From: an uncultured bacterium
GTDB taxonomy: Bacteria; Acidobacteriota; Thermoanaerobaculia; Multivoradales; JAHEKO01
DNA: 11,378 bases
Direction: 5' to 3'
NCBI GenBank assembly: GCA_938016625.1
Contig: CALILB010000143.1
Coordinates: 1 to 11,378 of the forward strand
Shown here: positions 6,858 through 11,378 of the stretch, piece by piece
Position numbering within the stretch: the stretch's first letter is position 1
Layout of the letters: each line of letters begins with the position of its first letter
Program-made: the position numbers and the translations under genes
Notes under the pieces: generated by a model
The model's input: the letters and a program-made list of their open reading frames with translations, nothing else
Told to the model about the DNA's origin: nothing
Databases searched by the model: none

Positions 6858-9800
6858 ATGACGGGCGTTCTTATCGTCTCGACCGGGATCACGCTTTTGG
6901 CGGTGGTCTGGTCGATCATCCTGGGGCGCCGGCAGCGCAATTGGCGCATGGGTCTGTTGACGGCGATGCTGGTGCTGATGACGCTGCACCTGCTGTTCTT
7001 GTTACGCAGCCTCTTGGAGAGCGGGGTACCGCTGTGGGAGAACGCCCTGCCCGGGGCTCCGGACCTGGCAATGGCTCTGTTGGCCTTCTTGTTCGTCTTT
7101 CTGCTCGACAGGCTCGAGGTCGCACGCAAGAGGGAGGCGAGAGAGCGCCGGGAGATGGAGAGTGTGCTTCAGCGCTCACGGCAGCGGTATCGCGCGTTTA
7201 TCGAAGGCACTCCTCACATGCTGGCGGTGGTCGGGGCCGACGGTCAGGTGACCTGGCTCAATTCCTCCTTCGAGAAGGTCACCGGCTGGTCGCGGGAGGA
7301 CTGGGAAGGTCGGTTCTTCGAGGAGCTGGTAGTGCCCGAGGATCGGGACCGGTACCGGGAGATGGTAAAACGGGCACTGGTAGGTGAGGCCGTCTCGGGA
7401 TTCGAGCTCCGGCTCGAGTCGAGGTCCGGAGAGGCGGTGGTCGGCGAGTTTGGAGTCGCCCCCGATATCCACGAAGGGGTGGTCGATGGCTGGGTAGCGA
7501 TCGTACGAGACGTCACGACGGCGCGGAGCATTGAAGCCGAGCGCGACGCCGCACTGGCCAAATTCGAGCGTCTTGCGGATGGCGTTCCCGACTGCTTCTG
7601 GAGCTCGGAGGTGGGCGAGGACGGCCATCTAACCGTGCGCTACGTCAGCCCGGCTTGGACGAAGATATGGGGCTACAAACCCGAAGAGATCTATTCCGAC
7701 CCCAAATTCTGGCTCAAAAAGATTCTGCCCGAAGATGTCGATCTGGCGCGCCGGGTCTTTGAGGAGGCACGAGTCAACAAGACCACGCAGACGGTGACTT
7801 ACCGTATCAAGCCGAAGGTGGGCACGATTCGCTGGATCGAGGACACCATCTCACCGATCGTGGGCGAGGACGGAGAGGTTGTCGCCATCGACGGTATCGC
7901 GCGGGACATCACCGAGCGTCGACGGGCGGAGGCCGCCATCCACTACGTCGCCGAAGGGGTGTCGAGAGCGACCGGCGAGGACTTTTTTGGCGATCTGGTG
8001 CGGCACCTGGCGGAGGCGCTCGATATGGATCACGCCTTTGTCGGCGAGCTGGTGCGGGGCGACGATGATCACATCCGCACCGTCGCGGCCTGGTCGAACG
8101 GCGAGGCCGTTGAGAACTTCGAGTACCTGCTTACCGGTGCCCCGTGTCAAAACGTTATCAACGGCGCGATGTGCCGTTACCCGAAGGGTGTCCGCAAGCA
8201 GTTTCCAAAGGACATCGGGCTCGAGAAGAAGGGGGTCGAAAGCTACGTCGGGGCGCCGTTGTTGGGCTCCGCGAGGCAGGTTCTGGGCCTGCTCGTGGTC
8301 ATGGACTCGACGCCGCTGGAGAGCGCGGAGCCCAGCGAGTCGATCCTGCAGATCTTCGCGCTGCGTGCCGCGGCCGAGCTGGAGAGGGTCCGATCCGAGG
8401 AGGAGCTGAAGCGGCGAGAGGCGCGCTACCGCGACTTTGTCAATCGGAGCACCGAGGCGATCTGGCGCTACGAGGTCACGCCGCCAATGCCCCTCGGTCT
8501 GGCCGAGGACGAACAGATTGCACGACTCCAGCGATCCATGTTTCTTGCCGAGTGCAACGAGGCCGCGGCCAGAATGTTCGGATTCTCGTCGGTCGGGGAG
8601 GTGCTGGGAGCGCGGATGGACCGGCTGCAGCCGACCGAAGTATCGCGCGAGGACCTGCGGGCCTTTATACGTTCGGGATACCGCCAGGAGGTGGTGGAGA
8701 CCGAGCAGCTGGTCGACGGCGGCAGCACCCAGCACTATCTGGGGAATGTACTGGGAGTCGTCGAGGACGGAGGGTTGACCCGGGTCTGGGGCACCTTGAG
8801 GGACGTCTCCGACCTCAGGCGGGCGGAAAGGGCACTGCGGGAATCGGAGCAAAAATTCCGCCGGCTGTTCGAGGATTCCCAGGACGCAATCTTCATCAGC
8901 ACCCCTGACGGCAAGCTGGTGGATATCAATCAGGCGGGTGTCGAGATGTTCGGGTACGAGTCCAAAGCCGAGCTGATGGAGGTGGACATCGGCCGCGAGC
9001 TCTACCGTGATACCGCGGAGAGGGAGCGGGCCGTGAGCACCCTACTCGAGCACGGCAAGGTAAAAGATTTCGAGATCGCGCTGAAGAGGAAGGACGGTAC
9101 CGAGCTTGTGGCCCTGGAGACCACCACCGCCGTCCACAACGACAAGGGCGAGGCCGTCGCCTTCCGCGGCATCCTCCGAGACGTCTCTCATCAGCGGGCC
9201 CTGGAGCAACAGCTCCTCCAAGTGCAGCGGATGGAGGCGGTCGGCCAGCTGGCGGGAGGCCTGGCCCACGAATTCAACAATCTGCTGACGGTCATCAACG
9301 GCCATGCCGATCTCATCCAGGTGCGGGTCGATTCGGCCGATCCGGTGATGCACGATGCCAAGGAGATCAAATCGGCGGGCAAAAGCGCTGCCCGTCTGAC
9401 CCGACAGCTTCTGGCTCTCAGCCGGCAGCAGGTCCTCTCCCCAAGAGTGCTCGACCTCAATCAACTGATCCTGGGGATCGAGGAGATGTTGCAGCGATCG
9501 GTCGGCGAGCAGGTGGAGATCGTGACCCAGTTGGGCTCGAAGCTGGACAAGATCCACGCCGATCCCGGACAGCTGGAGTTGGTGTTGCTCAATATGGCGG
9601 TAAATGCACGGGACGCCATGCCGGATGGCGGCAAGCTCCTCATCACGACGGCGAACCTGGATGTGAACGAGGTCTCACAGGAGCGCTATCCCGAGCTGGA
9701 ACCGGGATCGTTCGTGGCTCTCAAGGTCCAGGACACAGGTGTCGGCATCGACCCCGAAGTCCGCCGGCACATCTTCGAGCCCTTCTTCACCACCAAGAAC

Positions 9801-10388
9801 CGGGCGACCAGAACAGGACTGGGGCTGTCGACGGTCTACCGGATCGTCGAGCAGAGCGGCGGGCACATCGCGGTCGACAGTGAGCCGGGTGAGGGCGCGA
9901 CGTTCCGCGTTTTCTTCAACAGCGTGGTGACCGAAACCGAGGAGCCCGAGCCGATGACGCTATCCCTTCCCCTCGGGGGTAACGAAACGGTCTTGCTGGT
10001 GGAGGATGAAGACGCGGTGCGGGGTCTGCTGCGCCAGTTTCTCGCCGGGCAGGGTTATCGAGTTCTCGAAGCCTGTGACGGAGAGGAGGCGGTGAAACTG
10101 GTGGAGAAGGAAGAGGACCCGATCGACCTGATGCTCAGCGACATCGTCATGCCGGGAATGAGCGGCACCGAGCTGGCGGAGAAGCTGGGACAGGTGCAGC
10201 CGAGCGTGCGGGTGATCCTGATGTCGGGCTACACCGAGCGCCTGGAAGGATTTGTCGATCGCGGCACCGGCAAGGAGGGTGTCAATTTCCTCCAAAAGCC
10301 CTTTTCAATGGAGGCCCTGGCTAGAAAGGTCCGGGAGATCCTGGACGAGGCTCCCTCCACCCCGGCGGTCGGCCGGCAGCACAGTTAA
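6858..10388 (+). CDS. Membrane-anchored hybrid histidine kinase, four PAS + GAF + HisKA/HATPase + receiver
   Basis: 1176 residues. Three hydrophobic segments at about 4-22, 32-51 and 68-83 anchor it, followed by a charged coil. Domains: PAS1 108-225, PAS2 235-355, GAF 360-515 (with APCQNVINGAMCRYP and ESYVGAPL), PAS3 523-655, PAS4 665-785, HisKA from 790 with phospho-acceptor His804 in LAHEFNN, and HATPase about 895-1020 (MAVNARDAMPDGG, DTGVGID, RTGLGLSTVYRIVEQSGG). The C-terminal receiver at 1045-1165 has acidic residues Asp1050-Glu-Asp1052, phospho-acceptor Asp1095 in LSDIVMPGMSG, and Lys1147. All catalytic residues are present, so it should be active. No response regulator with an output domain or Hpt protein is nearby, so its partner is encoded elsewhere. 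The ATG follows AGGGGA (6841-6846) by 11 bases. The 135 bp upstream show no clear promoter. The stop codon TAA (10386-10388) lies inside the inserted element that begins at 10385, so the present C terminus (last residue Ser) is shaped by that insertion. Confidence 0.95.
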   Translation: MTGVLIVSTGITLLAVVWSIILGRRQRNWRMGLLTAMLVLMTLHLLFLLRSLLESGVPLWENALPGAPDLAMALLAFLFVFLLDRLEVARKREARERREMESVLQRSRQRYRAFIEGTPHMLAVVGADGQVTWLNSSFEKVTGWSREDWEGRFFEELVVPEDRDRYREMVKRALVGEAVSGFELRLESRSGEAVVGEFGVAPDIHEGVVDGWVAIVRDVTTARSIEAERDAALAKFERLADGVPDCFWSSEVGEDGHLTVRYVSPAWTKIWGYKPEEIYSDPKFWLKKILPEDVDLARRVFEEARVNKTTQTVTYRIKPKVGTIRWIEDTISPIVGEDGEVVAIDGIARDITERRRAEAAIHYVAEGVSRATGEDFFGDLVRHLAEALDMDHAFVGELVRGDDDHIRTVAAWSNGEAVENFEYLLTGAPCQNVINGAMCRYPKGVRKQFPKDIGLEKKGVESYVGAPLLGSARQVLGLLVVMDSTPLESAEPSESILQIFALRAAAELERVRSEEELKRREARYRDFVNRSTEAIWRYEVTPPMPLGLAEDEQIARLQRSMFLAECNEAAARMFGFSSVGEVLGARMDRLQPTEVSREDLRAFIRSGYRQEVVETEQLVDGGSTQHYLGNVLGVVEDGGLTRVWGTLRDVSDLRRAERALRESEQKFRRLFEDSQDAIFISTPDGKLVDINQAGVEMFGYESKAELMEVDIGRELYRDTAERERAVSTLLEHGKVKDFEIALKRKDGTELVALETTTAVHNDKGEAVAFRGILRDVSHQRALEQQLLQVQRMEAVGQLAGGLAHEFNNLLTVINGHADLIQVRVDSADPVMHDAKEIKSAGKSAARLTRQLLALSRQQVLSPRVLDLNQLILGIEEMLQRSVGEQVEIVTQLGSKLDKIHADPGQLELVLLNMAVNARDAMPDGGKLLITTANLDVNEVSQERYPELEPGSFVALKVQDTGVGIDPEVRRHIFEPFFTTKNRATRTGLGLSTVYRIVEQSGGHIAVDSEPGEGATFRVFFNSVVTETEEPEPMTLSLPLGGNETVLLVEDEDAVRGLLRQFLAGQGYRVLEACDGEEAVKLVEKEEDPIDLMLSDIVMPGMSGTELAEKLGQVQPSVRVILMSGYTERLEGFVDRGTGKEGVNFLQKPFSMEALARKVREILDEAPSTPAVGRQHS
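10378..10384 (+). repeat. Left copy of 7-bp flanking direct repeat (target-site duplication)
   Basis: AGCACAG ends directly where the terminal inverted repeat begins. An identical copy abuts the other end at 10600-10606. It lies inside the last codons of the kinase gene. Confidence 0.7.
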
Positions 10389-10441
10389 CCCAACCTTCTC
10401 ACCGCCCTTCTACTGCAGCGGCGTATCTACCTGGGCACCGA

Positions 10442-10460
10442 CCTGGAGCGGAGCTCCAGG
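10442..10460. repeat. Perfect internal hairpin of the insertion element
   Basis: CCTGGAGC (10442-10449) pairs fully with GCTCCAGG (10453-10460) across the 3-base loop GGA. It is one arm of a likely multi-branched fold. Confidence 0.7.
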
Positions 10461-10466
10461 GTTGGT

Positions 10467-10524
10467 CCTGCGGCGTTACACTCGGTCGGGCCACCTCAAC
10501 GTACTTCGAGTACGCCTTCGCAGG
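10467..10524. repeat. Second internal stem-loop of the insertion element
   Basis: An outer stem CCTGCG/CGCAGG closes a region whose tip is the perfect hairpin CGTACT-TCG-AGTACG at 10500-10514. GGGCC (10488-10492) and GGCCC (10523-10527) offer a competing pairing, so the exact fold is undecided. Confidence 0.55.
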
Positions 10525-10599
10525 CCCTCCCTCGCAAGCCTTGCATCTACAGGCAGCTACGCCGCTTCGCTACGAAGGGCGGTGAGAAGGTCGGGTTGA

Positions 10600-10606
10600 A
10601 GCACAG
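10600..10606 (+). repeat. Right copy of 7-bp flanking direct repeat (target-site duplication)
   Basis: AGCACAG, identical to 10378-10384, directly follows the right terminal inverted repeat and lies 16 bp before the -35 box of the suf promoter. Confidence 0.7.
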
Positions 10607-10620
10607 AAAAGCAGCAAAAT

Positions 10621-10636
10621 GCTTGACAAATCAAGC
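10621..10636. promoter_or_regulatory. Perfect dyad overlapping the suf -35 box
   Basis: GCTTGA and TCAAGC form a perfect 6-bp inverted repeat around CAAA and contain the TTGACA hexamer. It could be a repressor or activator site on the promoter, or may be chance given how short it is. Confidence 0.35.
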
Positions 10637-10650
10637 GTCGCTGCTATCAT
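10623..10650 (+). promoter_or_regulatory. Sigma-70-type promoter of the suf regulator operon
   Basis: A perfect -35 TTGACA (10623-10628), a 16-bp spacer and a -10 TATCAT (10645-10650, five of six consensus bases) predict a start near 10657. That gives a leader of about 45 bases before the regulator. This is the clearest promoter in the window and lies between the insertion element and the first suf gene. Confidence 0.75.
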
Positions 10651-10654
10651 GGAG

Positions 10655-10685
10655 TCTAATCTGGACCAAACCGGTCCGGTTTAGA
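10655..10685. promoter_or_regulatory. Operator-like palindrome at the suf transcription start
   Basis: The 31-bp dyad has arms TCTAATCTGGACC and GGTCCGGTTTAGA around a 5-base centre; 11 of 13 arm positions match. A second, nested palindrome, AAACCGG-T-CCGGTTT (10668-10682), is perfect and offset by 5 bp. Its place between the -10 box and the ribosome site suits a repressor operator, and the Rrf2-family protein encoded next is the obvious candidate (autoregulation is common in that family). An mRNA leader hairpin is an alternative. Confidence 0.6.
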
Positions 10686-10686
10686 T

Positions 10687-10692
10687 GAAAGG
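10687..10692 (+). promoter_or_regulatory. Ribosome-binding site deciding the regulator start
   Basis: GAAAGG lies 9 bases before TTG at 10702 but directly abuts TTG at 10693, which favours the downstream start. Confidence 0.5.
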
Positions 10693-10701
10693 TTGTACCC
10701 C

Positions 10702-11166
10702 TTGCTGCGGATTACCAAACAGGCCGACTACGGCATCGTGCTCCTGACCCGGATGGCCGGCGATCCGGACCGGCTCCATACCGCCAACGAGATGGCGGCC
10801 GAGGCCGGTCTCCCGCATCCGATCGTCAGCAAGGTTCTAAAGCTCCTGGTGCGCGGAGGCGTGCTGTCGTCACACCGCGGGGTCAAGGGGGGTTACACCC
10901 TCAATCGCGCCCCCGAGGAGATCACCGTCTTCGACATCGTCACGGTGCTCGAGGGGCCGATCGCCATCACCGAGTGCATCGACGACAGCCCCAGCGAGTG
11001 CTCCCAGGAGCCCCACTGTCCGGTGCGTGGTAACTGGCAGCGGATCAATCGCGCCATCCAACTTGCACTCGAGGACATCACCCTGGCGGAGATGACGCGC
11101 GCCAGCGCGCCGCGGCTCGTCACCCTGGGAGACACACAAACAAACAGCGATGCCGAGCTCGTCTGA
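10702..11166 (+). CDS. Rrf2-family transcriptional regulator of the SUF Fe-S assembly operon (IscR-like)
   Basis: 154-residue DNA-binding protein with an N-terminal winged helix (recognition region around LPHPIVSKVLKLLVRGG, then the wing HRGVKGGYTL) and a cluster of three cysteines, Cys92, Cys100 and Cys106, in TECIDDSPSEC and HCPVRGNW. These should hold an Fe-S cluster that sets repression; the first falls at the same number as the first cluster cysteine of E. coli IscR. The C-terminal half (QRINRAIQLALEDITLAEM) fits the SUF-associated Rrf2 subfamily. I chose TTG at 10702 because GAAAGG (10687-10692) sits 9 bases before it and the protein then begins MLRITKQADYG, the usual family start. TTG at 10693 would add three residues but has no gap to the ribosome site. 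sufB follows after 39 bp, so the protein likely controls its own operon through the upstream palindromes. Confidence 0.93.
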   Translation: MLRITKQADYGIVLLTRMAGDPDRLHTANEMAAEAGLPHPIVSKVLKLLVRGGVLSSHRGVKGGYTLNRAPEEITVFDIVTVLEGPIAITECIDDSPSECSQEPHCPVRGNWQRINRAIQLALEDITLAEMTRASAPRLVTLGDTQTNSDAELV

Positions 11167-11205
11167 GAGCCCGGCATCAGACCCTGGAGAGTCAAGGTAA
11201 AGATA

Positions 11206-11378
11206 ATGCCAGCCGAAACTACCGACGTTCTTGAAGAACGCGTCAAGCAGGGCTACGAAGCCGGCTTCATCACCGAGGTCGACCAGGAGACCATCCCCCC
11301 GGGCCTCGACGAAGATGTCATCCGGTTGATCTCGGAGAAGAAGGGCGAGCCGGAATGGCTCCTGGAGTGGCGCCTCAA
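11206..11378 (+). CDS. sufB: Fe-S cluster assembly scaffold protein SufB, N-terminal part, cut by the window edge
   Basis: The first 57 codons are present, starting MPAETTDVLEERVKQGYEAG; the frame is open to the last base. The stretch around GFITEVDQETIPPGLDEDV, VIRLISEKKGEPEWLLEWRL matches the conserved N terminus of SufB (compare the EGF..., NEEVVRAISAKRNEPEWMLEFRL pattern of E. coli SufB). SufB is the scaffold subunit of the cytoplasmic SufBCD complex that builds Fe-S clusters. The catalytic core and C terminus lie outside the window. The ATG is preceded by AAGG at 11194-11197 with an 8-base gap. It begins 39 bp after the Rrf2-type regulator, so the two are almost surely in one operon, probably followed by sufC, sufD and sufS (inference). 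Confidence 0.92.
   Translation, partial: MPAETTDVLEERVKQGYEAGFITEVDQETIPPGLDEDVIRLISEKKGEPEWLLEWRL

Larger units (their letters stand above)
10385..10599. mobile_element. MITE-like 215-bp structured insertion element
   Basis: The ends form a 26-bp terminal inverted repeat (10385-10410 and 10574-10599) with 24 of 26 positions matched; it starts TTAACCCAACC on the left and TCAACCCGACC on the reverse of the right. The arms continue inward as an imperfect stem (10411-10433 with 10550-10573, about 18 of 23 matched plus one bulge), giving about 50 bp of foldback. The 116-bp core holds a perfect 8-bp hairpin CCTGGAGC/GCTCCAGG (10442-10460) and a perfect 6-bp hairpin CGTACT/AGTACG with loop TCG (10500-10514). 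The latter is enclosed by CCTGCG (10467-10472) and CGCAGG (10519-10524). A 7-bp direct repeat AGCACAG abuts both ends. No transposase or long frame is inside, so mobility would need a transposase acting in trans. I cannot name the family. It might also act as a structured RNA or impede read-through from the kinase gene into suf; no T-tract follows, so it is not a classic terminator. Confidence 0.75.

Noticed and set aside
7851..8852. 333-codon minus-strand frame inside the hybrid kinase gene
   Set aside because: It is antisense to clear GAF and PAS domains; its Arg/Leu/Gln/His-rich composition is typical of a shadow frame.
10385..10599. Branched fold considered as a tRNA, riboswitch or intrinsic terminator
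   Set aside because: No tRNA T-arm or acceptor pattern, no known riboswitch core, and no T-tract after the stem. The terminal repeats with abutting direct repeats fit an insertion element better.
10685..10747. 20-codon ATG frame with a CxxCC motif overlapping the start of the Rrf2 gene in another frame
   Set aside because: No ribosome site precedes its ATG, it overlaps the regulator's own ribosome site and start, and it is short enough to be chance.

Overview
The window is GC-rich, densely coding DNA from a Gram-negative-type bacterium. The SUF cluster with an Rrf2-type regulator, the PAS-GGDEF-EAL protein and the hybrid histidine kinase fit a proteobacterium or an Acidobacteriota-like lineage. 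The sequence alone does not settle the phylum, and nothing looks like a prophage, plasmid or CRISPR locus.

Layout: positions 1-325 hold no gene I can support. A cytoplasmic PAS-PAS-PAS-GGDEF-EAL cyclic-di-GMP protein (326-2806, minus) is divergent from a SMUG1-type uracil-DNA glycosylase (2850-3587, plus), with only 43 bp between them. On the plus strand follow acetyl-CoA synthetase (3671-5620) and, 25 bp later, an AI-2E/PerM-family membrane protein (5646-6722); these two look co-transcribed. A 1176-residue membrane-anchored hybrid histidine kinase (6858-10388) has four PAS domains, one GAF domain, a kinase core and a C-terminal receiver. The right end is the start of a SUF iron-sulfur assembly operon: promoter, operator-like palindromes, an Rrf2-family regulator (about 10702-11166) and the first 57 codons of sufB (11206 to the edge).

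The most unusual object lies between the kinase and the suf promoter. It is a 215-bp non-coding element (10385-10599) with 26-bp terminal inverted repeats (24/26 matched), inner stems that extend the arms to about 50 bp, two further perfect hairpins inside, and a 7-bp direct repeat (AGCACAG) directly abutting both ends. This is the signature of a MITE-like insertion that duplicated its target. The element also supplies the stop codon of the kinase gene: without it and one repeat copy, the kinase frame would run on to 10686, through the suf promoter.

How the genes relate: the suf regulator probably senses Fe-S status through three cysteines and represses its own operon through the palindromes at the transcription start. 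The c-di-GMP protein and the hybrid kinase are signalling proteins with no adjacent partner gene. The acs and AI-2E genes form a small metabolic/transport unit. No complete new multi-gene system is visible; the strongest novelty is the structured insertion element and its effect on the kinase end and the suf upstream region.
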